Assembly: GCA_004168015.1 (NCBI GenBank)
Contig: SEYW01000004.1
Span: forward strand, 62,001-126,000
Length of the DNA stretch: 64,000 nucleotides
From: Methylolobus aquaticus
GTDB lineage: Bacteria > Pseudomonadota > Gammaproteobacteria > Methylococcales > Methylococcaceae
Direction: 5' to 3'
Shown here: positions 26,119-36,894 of the stretch, piece by piece
How positions within the stretch are numbered: the first letter of the stretch is position 1
Layout: each line of letters opens with the position of its first letter
Notes under the pieces: model-generated
Database searches by the model: none
Seen by the model: the letters and a program-made list of their open reading frames with translations, nothing else
What the model was told of the DNA's origin: nothing
Program-made: the position numbers and the translations under genes

Positions 26119-27960
26119 GTGCGGGCACGCGGTAACTCTCGCGTCGCCGTGATCCGCGGAGCGGCATGGGCCTCGGCACTGCTGCTCCTGGTCCTGACGT
26201 CGGCTGCCGAAGCGGACGTCGTGGATTTCCTCTACATCGAGTCGAACGTCGGCACATCCAGCGGTGGTCACGTTGCCCTGCGGGTCGGTGAGGATGTGTT
26301 CCACTACCAGCACGAAGACGAAGGGCTGCTCGTTCTGGCGCGCGATGACTGGTCCCGCTTCAGAACGACCTACAACGACCGGGACAATCGCAACATTCAT
26401 GTGGCCCGGTTACCGTTCTCACCGGCGGAGGTCGAGCGCGTGCGGGACCGGTTCGTGCATCTGTATCTGGTGCAGCGCGGGCATCTGGATTTCCTGGAGG
26501 CTCTGGATCGGGAGGCGGCGCTGCTGACAAGCGTCGAGTCCGGCCATGCCCCCGCGCTGGCGCGAGTCGGCTTGTTCCGCGCCGGCGCCAGCGCCGAGTT
26601 CGAGTCGCTGCGTACCCGGATTGCCGAGCTTCACGGGCCGCAGTACCTGTCGCAGGAAGGAAGGGCGCTGGAGGCCCGAATCCGTTCCCTGGGCTACAGC
26701 CTGCCGGACGTCGCCCGATTGCACGTCGATCCCGAGCATCACGCTCCTTATCCCGATACCTTCGAGGGACACTACCGGAGCCTGGCATCGCAACGGGTTG
26801 CCCTGCGCGTGCTTGAGGGTGCGTGGTCGCTCCAACCACAGGCACTCGTGGACGGCGTCGGCAACGATGTCCGCGCCGGGCTAAAGCCAGACGAACGGGA
26901 ACGGCTGCGTGACCTGGCGCGGTCGCTCGAGGCTTCGAGTCTGTCCTTGCTGGGCTCCGCACGGCTCGATGCCGGCGGCGCGCTGCTGCTGGCGCTGGCC
27001 CGCCTGGCCGCCGTGCAACATTCGCTGACGCAGGACCGCCTCCTGTTACTGAATCCCTGGTACGGTCTTGATTTCCCGGAATTGCCCGCGAGTCCCGCGA
27101 CGGCCGTTCTGCCGCTGGCCGAGGCCAATCTGCGGCAGCAGTTCGCCGCCGCTCGCCGCGAGTATTTTGCGCTCGATGAACCGGATGAAGCCTCGCTGAA
27201 CGTGCTCGAGAATGCCGCGGCGCGGCTCCATGCGGTGCGGCGTGAGGTCCGGACCGGACAGCGCCGCGCCTATCCGGCCGAGAGGATGGTGCCGTCCGCC
27301 GCCGGACCCGTCGACGGTGCGGTACCCCTGATGTCCAGTCCTCGCCTCCTGACGGACCGGAGCGTTGGGCTTGCCGAGCAGCAGCATCGTGTCTTCAGGG
27401 ACAAGGTGAAAGCAGCCTACGGCTACCATCTGATTCGACGTAACTGCGCAACCGAGTTCGTCCGAGCGCTCAGTTCCGCGCTTCCGACGGACCGCGACCG
27501 GGAGCGTCTGGTCGGAGGCAATGTGGAGCCCGTTGCGGACTTGGCCTTCATCCCGTTTCTGCTGTACGAGAAGCTCGCAAGCCGGCTCGCTCCGGACCGG
27601 CGCTTCATGCTGCCGTCCTACCGCAATCGCTTGCTGGCCGCGTTCTCTGCACGCGAGAACCCGCTGTGGATCCGCCTGGCCGAGGCGACGACCGCGACGT
27701 CCGCACTCTATGAGCCGCGCCCCGGAGATACGCGGTTTCTGTTTTTCACCGAGGACTGGCCGTGGCTGCGCCCCTTGCTGGGATCCCTGAACCTTGGCTA
27801 CGGCCTGCTGCATGCGGGAGGAGGGGTTGTCACCGCCGCGTACGACAAGGGCGAACGTGTCGGCGAAGGGCTCCGTGGTGTGCTGTTCAGTCTTCCCGAG
27901 TTGGCCTTCTTCAACATTCGCAAGGGCTCGTTCGAGTCTCGCCGGCTGCCTGCGCCGTAA
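26119..27960 (+). CDS. Secreted protein with N-terminal His motif and C-terminal NC motif (DUF4105-like, tentative)
   Basis: A 613-residue exported protein, GTG at 26119 (an alternative GTG at 26149 gives a shorter signal peptide). After the signal peptide (ALLLLVLTSAAEA) residues 35-60 read FLYIESNVGTSSGGHVALRVG with H51. A long, variable middle follows. Near residue 440 there is LIRRNCATEFVRAL with C443. A His in a GGH-strand followed much later by an N-C-helix motif is how circularly permuted NlpC/P60 or DUF4105-type papain-fold enzymes look, so this may be a periplasmic or outer-membrane lipid/peptide hydrolase (inference). No sequence family is certain. It follows the lipoprotein gene by 18 bases. 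Confidence 0.75.
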   Translation: MRARGNSRVAVIRGAAWASALLLLVLTSAAEADVVDFLYIESNVGTSSGGHVALRVGEDVFHYQHEDEGLLVLARDDWSRFRTTYNDRDNRNIHVARLPFSPAEVERVRDRFVHLYLVQRGHLDFLEALDREAALLTSVESGHAPALARVGLFRAGASAEFESLRTRIAELHGPQYLSQEGRALEARIRSLGYSLPDVARLHVDPEHHAPYPDTFEGHYRSLASQRVALRVLEGAWSLQPQALVDGVGNDVRAGLKPDERERLRDLARSLEASSLSLLGSARLDAGGALLLALARLAAVQHSLTQDRLLLLNPWYGLDFPELPASPATAVLPLAEANLRQQFAAARREYFALDEPDEASLNVLENAAARLHAVRREVRTGQRRAYPAERMVPSAAGPVDGAVPLMSSPRLLTDRSVGLAEQQHRVFRDKVKAAYGYHLIRRNCATEFVRALSSALPTDRDRERLVGGNVEPVADLAFIPFLLYEKLASRLAPDRRFMLPSYRNRLLAAFSARENPLWIRLAEATTATSALYEPRPGDTRFLFFTEDWPWLRPLLGSLNLGYGLLHAGGGVVTAAYDKGERVGEGLRGVLFSLPELAFFNIRKGSFESRRLPAP

Positions 27961-28104
27961 GCCGGAGCGGCACGCGGGCCTGCCCCGCTCGGTTGTGTCG
28001 CCCGTCGCTGTATCTTCGATCACCGCGGCGGGTGCCCCGCCGCTTGCAGGCTCAGGCTGGGTGCACGATCATGCCGGCTTTTGGCGACAGGCTGGCCGGA
28101 TGCC

Positions 28105-28617
28105 ATGAACCCGTTCTTCTTCAAGTCTCACGCACTGCTGTCCGCTACCCTCGCGCTGTTGACCGGCTCGGGCTCGTTGGGCCTGATGGACGTCCTGGCG
28201 ATCATCGCGACCTACCTGGTGGCGGCCCTGGCCTATGGCTGGTGTCTTGTCGTTGTGGCCAAAAAGGCGGTCGGGCTTGCCTTGCCGTTTCGCAAGGCCT
28301 ATCTGCTCGCCTTGCCGGCGACCCTGGCCTACCTTCCCCTGGGCGTCACGCTGTTGAATGACATCGTTCACCAGAGCTTCCAGCTGGACGACCGCTATGT
28401 GTCTCTTTTCGCGATCGCCGTCGCAACCCTGATGCTGGCAGGTCTGTACGGTGTCGTGCTGCATTTTCGCGGTGGCCAGCCCATCGGTTCCGAGAGCGGC
28501 TTGACGCTGGCCCTGGCCCTGTTGCTGCTGACCCTCCCGATCGCTCTGCTGCTGCTGGGTCTCGACGCCTGGCTCGGCTTCGTGCCGCGCCCGCGTCTGT
28601 TCGATGGCGGTGGATAG
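28105..28617 (+). CDS. Polytopic membrane protein of unknown function
   Basis: A 170-residue protein from the ATG at 28105. Four hydrophobic segments are apparent (about 8-25, 30-55 (IIATYLVAALAYGWCLVVVA), 60-80 (AYLLALPATLAYLPLGVTLL), 95-118) and a last one (LTLALALLLLTLPIALLLLG). It ends with a short polar tail. I see no transport motif. An upstream in-frame TTG (28081) would add only eight residues. It sits alone between the secreted protein and metK. Confidence 0.7.
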   Translation: MNPFFFKSHALLSATLALLTGSGSLGLMDVLAIIATYLVAALAYGWCLVVVAKKAVGLALPFRKAYLLALPATLAYLPLGVTLLNDIVHQSFQLDDRYVSLFAIAVATLMLAGLYGVVLHFRGGQPIGSESGLTLALALLLLTLPIALLLLGLDAWLGFVPRPRLFDGGG

Positions 28618-28711
28618 CGGCGGAACCACCAGGCCAGTCGATCGGGGTTTCCCGTCCCGCAACCGGCACCGCTGGCGGCCGGCGCCGCAGCTGCGGACCG
28701 TGCGTCCAAAT

Positions 28712-28740
28712 TTGCGTTGCGCTGGCGAAAGTTGTACTTT
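28712..28740 (+). promoter_or_regulatory. Candidate sigma-70 promoter of metK
   Basis: TTGCGT at 28712-28717 and TACTTT at 28735-28740 are separated by 17 bases and lie 38 bases before the metK GTG. This is a plausible housekeeping promoter. No riboswitch is apparent in the metK leader. Confidence 0.5.
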
Positions 28741-28777
28741 ACGCGGCTATTCAAACGTTACGTAGGGATAAATCGAC

Positions 28778-29938
28778 GTGAGTCAAGACTTTATTTTCAC
28801 CTCCGAGTCGGTTGCGGAAGGTCATCCCGACAAAGTCGCCGATCAGGTTTCGGATGCGGTACTCGACGAGTTGTTGCGTCAGGACCCGAAATCCCGCGTG
28901 GCCGTTGAAACGATGGTCAAGACCGGCATGGTGGTGCTGGCCGGGGAAGTGACCACGACCGCCTGGGTGGATACCGAAGAACTGGTGCGCAAGGTCGTGC
29001 ACGACATCGGTTACGACAATCCCGAGATCGGTTTCGACTGGCAGACCTGTGCGGTGTTGACGGCGATCGGCAAACAGTCGCCCGATATCGCGATGGGCGT
29101 CGACGAGAAGGCCGATCACGAGCAGGGCGCGGGCGACCAGGGTCTGATGTTCGGCTATGCGACGAATGAGACCGACGTGCTGATGCCGGCACCCATCACG
29201 TACTCGCACCGGCTCGTGCAGCGTCAGGCCGAAGTCCGCAAGAGGAAGGTGTTGCCGTGGCTGCGCCCGGACGCGAAGAGTCAGGTCACGTTCCGCTACG
29301 AGAACCACAAGCCGGTGGCGATCGATGCCGTCGTCCTGTCGACGCAGCATTCGCCGGAAGTCAGTCAGAAGGACATCCGCGAGGCGGTCATGGAGGAGAT
29401 CATCCTCCACGTGCTGCCGTCCGAATGGCTGCACAAGGACACCAAGTATTTCATCAACCCGACCGGCCAGTTCATCGTTGGCGGTCCGGTTGGCGACTGC
29501 GGACTGACCGGGCGCAAGATCATCGTCGATACCTATGGCGGCATGGCGCGCCACGGGGGCGGTGCGTTCAGCGGCAAGGACCCGTCCAAGGTCGACCGTT
29601 CGGCGGCTTACATGGCCCGTTACGTGGCCAAGAATATCGTGGCTGCCGGCCTGGCTGATCGCTGTGAGATCCAGGTGTCCTATGCCATCGGCGTCGCCGA
29701 GCCGACCTCGGTGACCATCGAGACCTTCGGCACCGGCAAGATTCCCGAAGACAAGCTGAGCAAGATCGTCCGGGAGCATTTCGACATGCGCCCGAAGGGC
29801 CTGATCGCGATGCTGGACCTGTTGCGGCCGATCTACCTTCCGACGGCTTCCTATGGCCACTTCGGCCGGACAGAGGCCAGCTTCAGCTGGGAGAAAACGG
29901 ACAAGGCCGAACTGCTGCGCGAGGCGGCGGGTCTCTGA
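28778..29938 (+). CDS. metK: S-adenosylmethionine synthetase
   Basis: A 386-residue MetK, which makes S-adenosylmethionine from methionine and ATP in the cytosol. GTG at 28778 with AGGGA upstream. Signatures are [24 protein letters not shown] at the N-terminus, [15 protein letters not shown] (about 117-131) and [22 protein letters not shown] (about 260-281). Length matches the family (about 385). It opens the S-adenosylmethionine cycle block metK, ahcY, metF; a hairpin at 29953-29982 separates it from the riboswitch of ahcY. Confidence 0.97.
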   Translation: MSQDFIFTSESVAEGHPDKVADQVSDAVLDELLRQDPKSRVAVETMVKTGMVVLAGEVTTTAWVDTEELVRKVVHDIGYDNPEIGFDWQTCAVLTAIGKQSPDIAMGVDEKADHEQGAGDQGLMFGYATNETDVLMPAPITYSHRLVQRQAEVRKRKVLPWLRPDAKSQVTFRYENHKPVAIDAVVLSTQHSPEVSQKDIREAVMEEIILHVLPSEWLHKDTKYFINPTGQFIVGGPVGDCGLTGRKIIVDTYGGMARHGGGAFSGKDPSKVDRSAAYMARYVAKNIVAAGLADRCEIQVSYAIGVAEPTSVTIETFGTGKIPEDKLSKIVREHFDMRPKGLIAMLDLLRPIYLPTASYGHFGRTEASFSWEKTDKAELLREAAGL

Positions 29939-29952
29939 CGTCCTGCGGGAGC

Positions 29953-29982
29953 GCGAGGGACGGCTTCGATGCCGTCCCTCGC
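29953..29982 (+). terminator. Strong inverted repeat after metK
   Basis: GCGAGGGACGGC (29953-29964) and GCCGTCCCTCGC (29971-29982) form a perfect 12-bp stem with a six-base loop, 14 bases past the metK stop. There is no T tract, so a factor-dependent or processing-stabilising role is also possible. Confidence 0.6.
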
Positions 29983-30057
29983 TGATCGGGACTTCCCCGA
30001 CACAATCACTGGTTACACCAAGAATACCCCGCCATCGGGTTCTCGATGGTGTCGTGA

Positions 30058-30150
30058 ATGCTGAGGAGCGCTGCGACATCGGTCCATCACAAGATGAGCA
30101 TCGATGCTAGGCTCGGCCAACACGACGGAACGGACAACGGCGCTCGGTTT
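30058..30150 (+). promoter_or_regulatory. S-adenosylhomocysteine riboswitch
   Basis: Matches the SAH riboswitch pattern known upstream of ahcY in proteobacteria: GAGGAGCGCTGCGAC (30063-30077), AGGCTCGG (about 30111-30118) and AACGGCGCTCGG (about 30136-30147). GAGCGC (30066-30071) pairs with GCGCTC (30140-30145) as P1. The SAH aptamer turns ahcY on when SAH accumulates. The element ends about 55 bases before the start codon. GGGTCC/GGACCC (30158-30176) forms a small hairpin downstream. Confidence 0.88.
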
Positions 30151-30203
30151 GTTTAGTGGGTCCTATCGTCGGACCCCGGCTAAATCACTGGGAGCACATG
30201 CCT

Positions 30204-31622
<1,419 letters not shown>

Positions 31623-31695
31623 TCCGGTCTTCCGCGCCGGATTCGCGTCGACGAGACGGCTACGGTCGTCCTCACGGCGCCCTTCTCCATCTTCC

Positions 31696-31730
31696 GTTGC
31701 GGCGACGGGCATCTAGCCCGTCGCCGCAAC
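31696..31730 (+). terminator. Perfect 15-bp hairpin after ahcY
   Basis: GTTGCGGCGACGGGC (31696-31710) and its complement GCCCGTCGCCGCAAC (31716-31730) enclose ATCTA. It lies 74 bases past the ahcY stop and 76 before metF. There is no T run. Likely a transcription or mRNA-stability element separating ahcY and metF. Confidence 0.55.
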
Positions 31731-31805
31731 GGGCCGGCTGCGTGCGGTCGCTCCTCGGTTCGTCGTTGAGCAGACGCATGCCAGCCACAGTTTCCGAGTG
31801 TACCG

Positions 31806-32663
31806 ATGGCATCGCATACCACGAACGGCAAGCTTTACAGTTTCGAGTTCTTCCCGCCGAAGAGCGAGGAGTCGGCGAGCGCGCTGCGGGTGACGGTCGA
31901 CAAACTGGCACGGCTACGCCCACGCTTCTGCTCGGTGACCTTTGGCGCCGGCGGTTCGACACGCGAACGCACCTTCGAGACCGTCGTCGAGATACAGGGC
32001 CGCACCGGCATCGAATGTGCCCCGCACCTTTCCTGTGTCGCGTCGACCCGCGAGAACATTCGCGAAGTGCTGGACCGCTACCGCGTTCAGGGTATTCGCC
32101 ACATCGTCGCGCTGCGCGGTGACCTGCCCTCCGGTATGTTGTCGGCCGGCGAGTTTCGCTACGCCTCCGAGTTGGTCGCCTTCATTCGCCAGGAAACCGG
32201 AGATCATTTCAACATCGAGGTCGCGGCGTATCCCGAATGTCACCCGCAGGCGCCGAACATCGAACTCGACATCCGCAATTTCAAGCGCAAGGTCGAAGCG
32301 GGCGCGAACAGCGCGATCACGCAGTATTTCTACAACCCGGCCGCTTACTTTCGATTCGTCGACGATTGCCGCAAGAGCGGGATCGACATTCCGATCGTGC
32401 CCGGGATCATGCCGATCACCAATTACACCCAATTGGCGCGTTTCTCCGAGCTGTGCGGTGCCGATATCCCGCGCTGGATCCGCAAGCGGCTCGAAGGCTT
32501 CGGCGACGATCGCCCGGCGATCCGTGCGTTCGGTATCGAAGTCGTGACGGATCTCTGCCGAGCGCTGCTCGATGGCGGGGCCCCGGGCCTGCATTTCTAT
32601 ACCTTGAACCAGTCCGAGGCCAGCCTCGCGATCTGGGACAATCTGGGCATTGCCGCTGCCTGA
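31806..32663 (+). CDS. metF: Methylenetetrahydrofolate reductase
   Basis: A 285-residue MetF, an FAD enzyme that makes 5-methyl-THF, the methyl donor for methionine synthesis. Family motifs are FEFFPPKSEE (residues 13-22), SVTFGAGGS (43-51), HLSCVASTRE, ALRGDLP, EVAAYPECHP and FITQYFYNPA-like QYFYNP near residue 175. It completes the methionine/S-adenosylmethionine cycle with metK and ahcY. Length matches E. coli MetF (about 296). Confidence 0.96.
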   Translation: MASHTTNGKLYSFEFFPPKSEESASALRVTVDKLARLRPRFCSVTFGAGGSTRERTFETVVEIQGRTGIECAPHLSCVASTRENIREVLDRYRVQGIRHIVALRGDLPSGMLSAGEFRYASELVAFIRQETGDHFNIEVAAYPECHPQAPNIELDIRNFKRKVEAGANSAITQYFYNPAAYFRFVDDCRKSGIDIPIVPGIMPITNYTQLARFSELCGADIPRWIRKRLEGFGDDRPAIRAFGIEVVTDLCRALLDGGAPGLHFYTLNQSEASLAIWDNLGIAAA

Positions 32664-32846
32664 AGCTTTCGGCATTTCGGCGCACGGCGTCAAAGGTGCT
32701 TCCGCGGCTGGCCGAGGCTGACCGAACGCGCGGAACAGTTCGATGATTTCAGTCAGTCCCGGTCGGTACGGTCTGAGCGGTCGTTCTCGCGGGTCCGCGG
32801 TGAGGCGGATTTCGCTCCGCTGGGTCGCTATCGGCAGGGGGTCCCG

Positions 32847-33302
32847 ATGGTGAGCGACAGCACGCCCCGTTCATCGGAAGCGCTTGACCGCCACACGATG
32901 TGGCGGTGGTTGCTTGTGCTTCTCCCGATGGTGGCCGTGGGCTGCTCCAGTCCGCCTCCGGCCGAGCGGCCTGCGCCGGTGGTGGTGCGCCCTCCGGATT
33001 ACCGCCGAGGCCTGCACATCTACCAGGGCGCATGTGCCTCCTGTCATGATGGCGCGAAACTCGAGGCGCCTCCGCTCGACGAGATCGAGGCCTGGGATGA
33101 GCGTGTCTTCGACTGGGAATCGGTGTTGCGGCAACACGCCGCGCAGGGCTATCTGAACCCGCCTTCCGACAGCCGGTTGACTGAAGAGGGCATCAACGAC
33201 GCGCTGCGTTACATGGAGACGCGCATACGGGCAATCGACGAACAGTCGCACAACGTCCAGCCCGTTCAGCCCGGCAGCAGGGCCAACGCCTATCCGGGCT
33301 GA
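32847..33302 (+). CDS. Cytochrome c-type lipoprotein
   Basis: A 151-residue exported haem protein. Start at 32847 has AGGGGG upstream; an ATG at 32898 (MWRWLLVLLPMVAVGC) is equally good because it places the signal sequence at the start. The lipobox is VAVGC, followed by a Pro-rich spacer. The c-type haem site is CASCH, after YQGA, as in c5-type cytochromes; the distal Met is probably in ALRYMETR. It probably is anchored in a membrane on the periplasmic side. It lies between metF and the formate dehydrogenase genes; an electron-transfer link is possible but not shown. Confidence 0.85.
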   Translation: MVSDSTPRSSEALDRHTMWRWLLVLLPMVAVGCSSPPPAERPAPVVVRPPDYRRGLHIYQGACASCHDGAKLEAPPLDEIEAWDERVFDWESVLRQHAAQGYLNPPSDSRLTEEGINDALRYMETRIRAIDEQSHNVQPVQPGSRANAYPG

Positions 33303-33604
33303 GCGGCGCCCTTGCCGTTTCGTTAGCTGTATTCCGCAGATCCCCGCCACTTTTTGGCATGAGCCATCGGTCCCTCCCTAGGCCGAGCAGCGTGGCCCTT
33401 GCCCCCGACTTTCCCTCTCCGCCGACGCTCCGCATCACGCTGTGATTCCCGCTCGGGTTCTCCATTGAGGGGGGGGTCTTTTTTGCCTTGCGGCGGATGG
33501 TGTCGTCGAGGTGTTGACGAAGCCCCCGTCTCGGGCCAACATAGCGGCTAAAGACCTAGCTATAGAGTCTGACAATAATTAGGCAATTCGCGGGAGATGT
33601 GCGC
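33303..33604. other. Intergenic region before the formate dehydrogenase genes
   Basis: About 300 bases without a credible gene. It has a G8 run followed by TCTTTTTT (33470-33483), but the preceding bases do not form a convincing hairpin. An AT-rich stretch near 33555-33585 ahead of the GGGAG ribosome site at 33591-33595 is a plausible promoter area. Confidence 0.4.
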
Positions 33605-34336
33605 ATGTGGGCTGAGCTTCGAGATCTTCGTGATGGCGTCGATCTGGGGACCCCTCCTCGGGATGGATCCGACGTGACGCTGACCATCGATGGGGTGTCC
33701 GTCACGGTACCGGCGGGGAGTTCAGTGATGCTGGCGGCCGCCCGCGCCGGCCATGCGATACCCAAGCTGTGCGCCAGCGATACCCTCGAACCTTTCGGCA
33801 GTTGCCGGGTGTGCCTGGTCGAGGTCGAAGGCCGGAAGGGCTATCCCGCCAGTTGCACGACACTGGTAGAACCCGGTATGGCGGTGCGGACCGAGTCGGA
33901 GAAGCTGGCAGCGTTGCGCCGAGGCGTCATGGAGCTGTACCTGTCCGACTTCCCTGCCGAGGACATCCCGGGCGGGTGGAGTGAATTTCACGAAACCTTG
34001 CAGCGACTGGGCGTGACCTCTCATCCCTACGGCACGGGTGAGAATCATCAGGCCAGCCCGGTCGATCAGTCCAACCCGTATTTTCTCTTCGATCCGGCGA
34101 AATGCATCGTCTGCAGTCGCTGCATAAGGGCATGCGAGGAGATCCAGGGGACCTTTGCCCTGACCATCGACGGACGCGGTTTCGAGTCGAAGGTGGCGGC
34201 GGGCCAGGACCAGCCCTTTTTCGATTCCGAGTGCGTCAGCTGCGGTGCCTGCGTGCAAACCTGCCCGACCCAGGCGCTCGTTGAAAAAAGTCTTTTCGAA
34301 GGAGAGTACCGTCATGCCCAATCCATTGAAGCCTGA
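33605..34336 (+). CDS. Iron-sulfur subunit, N-terminal half of FdsA-type formate dehydrogenase
   Basis: A 243-residue iron-sulfur protein equal to the N-terminal part of FdsA. ATG at 33605 with GGGAG nine bases upstream (GTG 33599 is an alternative). A plant-type [2Fe-2S] domain has LCASDTLEPFGSCRVC with a further Cys in GYPASCTTL. Two [4Fe-4S] sites follow: CIVCSRCIRAC and CVSCGACVQTC. It ends with RHAQSIEA. In typical NAD-dependent formate dehydrogenases this region is fused to the molybdenum subunit; here it is a separate gene overlapping the next by 23 bases in a different frame. It would pass electrons from the Mo site to a diaphorase or another acceptor. Confidence 0.88.
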   Translation: MWAELRDLRDGVDLGTPPRDGSDVTLTIDGVSVTVPAGSSVMLAAARAGHAIPKLCASDTLEPFGSCRVCLVEVEGRKGYPASCTTLVEPGMAVRTESEKLAALRRGVMELYLSDFPAEDIPGGWSEFHETLQRLGVTSHPYGTGENHQASPVDQSNPYFLFDPAKCIVCSRCIRACEEIQGTFALTIDGRGFESKVAAGQDQPFFDSECVSCGACVQTCPTQALVEKSLFEGEYRHAQSIEA

Positions 34337-36458
34337 GCGCAGCGTCGTCACCACGTGCGCCTACTGCGGCGTAGGTTGCGGCTTCAAGGCGGAGACCCGG
34401 GCCGGCCGCATCGTGCGGATGATTCCCTGGAAGGAGGGCAAGGCCAATCATGGTCATAGCTGCATCAAGGGGCGCTTCGCCTACGACTACTACAACCATC
34501 CCGACCGGGTGCGGACGCCGCTGATCCGTCGTTCGATCGACGAGCCCTGGCAGGAAGTCGATTGGGACACCGCCCTCAATCACGCCGCTGCCGAGTTCCG
34601 GCGCATCCAGAGCACCTATGGCACGAAGTCGATCGGTGCGGTGTCCAGTTCGCGCTGCACCAACGAAGAGATATTCCTGGTGCAGAAGCTGGCGCGCGCG
34701 GTTTTCGGGAACAACAACATCGACAACTGCGCGAGGATTTGCCATTCGCCGACCCAGTTCGGGCTGTCGGCAACCGTAGGCTGGGGCGCGGCCAGCCAGC
34801 ATTTCGACTCGATTTTGCAGGCCGACGTGATCATGGTCGTCGGCGCCAATCCGACCGAAGGCCATCCCGTGTTCGGCTCGTTGATGAAGCGGCGGATCCG
34901 GCAGGGCGCCAAGCTCATCGTGATCGATCCGCGGCGAACCGAGACGGTCAAATCCGCGCATTGCGAAGCGACGGTCCATCTGCCGCTGCGGCCGGGCAAC
35001 AACGTGGCGATCCTGAACAGCCTGGGCCATGTCATTGTGCGTGAACGCCTGTATAACGAGTCCTTCGTGCGCGAGCGCTGCGAATGGAACGAGTTCGAGC
35101 TGTGGATGGGGCTGGTCGGCAGCGATCGCTATGCGCCGGAAGTCATCGGCCCGGTCGCCGGTGTAGCTCCGGAGGCCATTCGGGCGGCGGCGCGCCTCTA
35201 TGCCGGCGGGCCGAACAGCGCGATCTATTACGGGCTGGGTGTGACCGAACACTCGCAGGGTTCCACGGGTGTCATGTGCCTGGGGAACCTGTCACTCTCC
35301 TGCGGCATGCTGGGCCGTGAAGGGGTGGGCGTGAATCCGCTGCGGGGCCAGGGCAACGTGCAGGGCGGCAGCTGCCTCGGCAGCTGGCCCCATGTGTTCA
35401 GCGGCTACCGCTTCGTGACCGACCCCGAGGTACGCGGTTCATTCGAGCAGGAATGGGGCGTGCCGCTGGACGCCGAGCCCGGCTTGCGTCTGCCGAACAT
35501 GTTCGATGCGGCGCTGACCGGCCACTTTCGCGGTATGTACATCATGGGCGAAGACCCGGTACAGAGCGATCCGAACCGGCACCATATCGTCGAGGCAATG
35601 CGGCAGATGGAATGCGTCGTGCTGCAGGACCTTTTCCTGAACGAGACGTCGAACTACGCCCATGTCTTCCTGCCCGGCAGTTCCTCGCTGGAAAAGGAAG
35701 GCACCTTCACCAGCGCCGAGCGCCGGGTGAATCGGGTGCGCAAGGTTGTCGAGCCGCTCGCGGGCTACCAGGACTGGGAGATCGTCGTGCGCCTCATGAA
35801 TACGATGGGCTACCCGGCGCAGTATGCGCATGCCGGGGAAATTCTCGACGAACTGGCGCGGCTGTCACCGGCCTACAAGGGCCTCAGCTTCGCTCTGCTG
35901 GAACGGATAGGCTCGGCGCAGTGGCCCTGCGACGAGAACGCGCCCGAAGGGACCGAAGTACTGCACACCAAGACCTTCCCGCGCGCGAATGGCCGCGGCA
36001 CCTTCATGCTGACCGAGTTCGTGCCGACTGCCGAGCGCACGAACGACCGCTTCCCATTGTTGCTGACCACCGGCCGCATCCTGAGCCAGTACAACGTCGG
36101 GACGCAGACCCGTCGCACGGCGAATTCGCGCTGGCATCCCGAGGACCGGCTCGAGATCAATGCCGCCGATGCACAGGCCCGCGGCCTGCGCGATGGCGAC
36201 TGGGTCACCGTGACCAGCCGCTTCGGACAGACGCGGCTTCGCGCCAAACTCTCCACGCGAGTCAATCCCGGCATCGTCTACACAACCTTCCATCATGCGA
36301 CATCGAAGGCCAATGCCGTGACGTCGGATCTGTCGGACTGGGCTACGAACTGTCCTGAGTACAAGGTCACCGCGGTTGAAGTCGCCCGGGTCGACGCGGC
36401 GCCGATGCGCGCCCAAGCCGAGGCGCGCGAGGATGAGGTGGTGGAGGCCGTCAGCTAA
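34314..36458 (+). CDS. Formate dehydrogenase, molybdenum catalytic subunit (Cys type)
   Basis: A 714-residue Mo-bis-PGD enzyme, cytosolic (no Tat signal). ATG at 34314 with AAGGAGAG upstream, inside the end of the preceding gene. The [4Fe-4S] site is TTCAYCGVGCGF plus HSCIKGR. The active site has C143-H144 in NCARICHSPT, the Cys equivalent of selenocysteine in formate dehydrogenases. Further motifs are GANPTEGHPVFGS and GVGVNPLRGQGNVQGG. It oxidises formate to CO2. It forms an operon with the iron-sulfur subunit and the delta subunit; NAD-binding FdsB and FdsG genes are absent. The stop overlaps the next ATG (TAATG). Confidence 0.92.
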   Translation: MPNPLKPERSVVTTCAYCGVGCGFKAETRAGRIVRMIPWKEGKANHGHSCIKGRFAYDYYNHPDRVRTPLIRRSIDEPWQEVDWDTALNHAAAEFRRIQSTYGTKSIGAVSSSRCTNEEIFLVQKLARAVFGNNNIDNCARICHSPTQFGLSATVGWGAASQHFDSILQADVIMVVGANPTEGHPVFGSLMKRRIRQGAKLIVIDPRRTETVKSAHCEATVHLPLRPGNNVAILNSLGHVIVRERLYNESFVRERCEWNEFELWMGLVGSDRYAPEVIGPVAGVAPEAIRAAARLYAGGPNSAIYYGLGVTEHSQGSTGVMCLGNLSLSCGMLGREGVGVNPLRGQGNVQGGSCLGSWPHVFSGYRFVTDPEVRGSFEQEWGVPLDAEPGLRLPNMFDAALTGHFRGMYIMGEDPVQSDPNRHHIVEAMRQMECVVLQDLFLNETSNYAHVFLPGSSSLEKEGTFTSAERRVNRVRKVVEPLAGYQDWEIVVRLMNTMGYPAQYAHAGEILDELARLSPAYKGLSFALLERIGSAQWPCDENAPEGTEVLHTKTFPRANGRGTFMLTEFVPTAERTNDRFPLLLTTGRILSQYNVGTQTRRTANSRWHPEDRLEINAADAQARGLRDGDWVTVTSRFGQTRLRAKLSTRVNPGIVYTTFHHATSKANAVTSDLSDWATNCPEYKVTAVEVARVDAAPMRAQAEAREDEVVEAVS

Positions 36459-36757
36459 TGGGTGCCGCGGTCAAACCGGGTCCGGGACAAATGGGCGAGA
36501 CGGTACTCGATTTGCAGCGCCTGCTGACGATGGCCAACCAGATCGGCGATTTTTTCGCACCCTACCCGCCGGAACGGCGGGCCGAAGGCATACGCAACCA
36601 CTTGCGAACTTATTGGGATCCGCGCATGCGCCAGGATTTGCTGGACTACATCGCGAGCGGCGGCGACGGTCTGGTGCCGCAAGTGCTTGAAGGCGCAAGA
36701 CTGCTGGTTGAAACAGAGCACGACAAGAAGGGCTATTACGGGCCGCCGAAGGCCTGA
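36458..36757 (+). CDS. fdsD: Formate dehydrogenase delta subunit
   Basis: A 99-residue protein starting in the TAATG overlap with the Mo subunit. Residues 20-85 carry LLTMANQIGDFFAPYPPERRAEGIRNHLRTYWDPRMRQDLLDY, the FdsD pattern (NQI..FF, P...A...I..HL..FWDPRM). The delta subunit occurs with NAD-dependent formate dehydrogenases and is thought to assist assembly. Its presence supports calling the upstream pair an Fds-type enzyme rather than an H/N/O-type one. Confidence 0.85.
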   Translation: MGAAVKPGPGQMGETVLDLQRLLTMANQIGDFFAPYPPERRAEGIRNHLRTYWDPRMRQDLLDYIASGGDGLVPQVLEGARLLVETEHDKKGYYGPPKA

Positions 36758-36894
36758 ATTGAGCACACTCCGCGGTCGCTCGGATCGTCACTGATCCGGG
36801 TTGCCGCGCTTTTCGCTGTTGCAAGTCTTCAGACGGGTCTCATCCTGCCCCGGGTGATCGGCCCCCTACGTCAGCAGTTTCCATTCCAGCTTGG

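Noticed and set aside
33465-33485. G8 run with TCTTTTTT as a terminator
   Set aside because: The bases before the T run do not form a convincing stem, and the flanking genes do not need one there.
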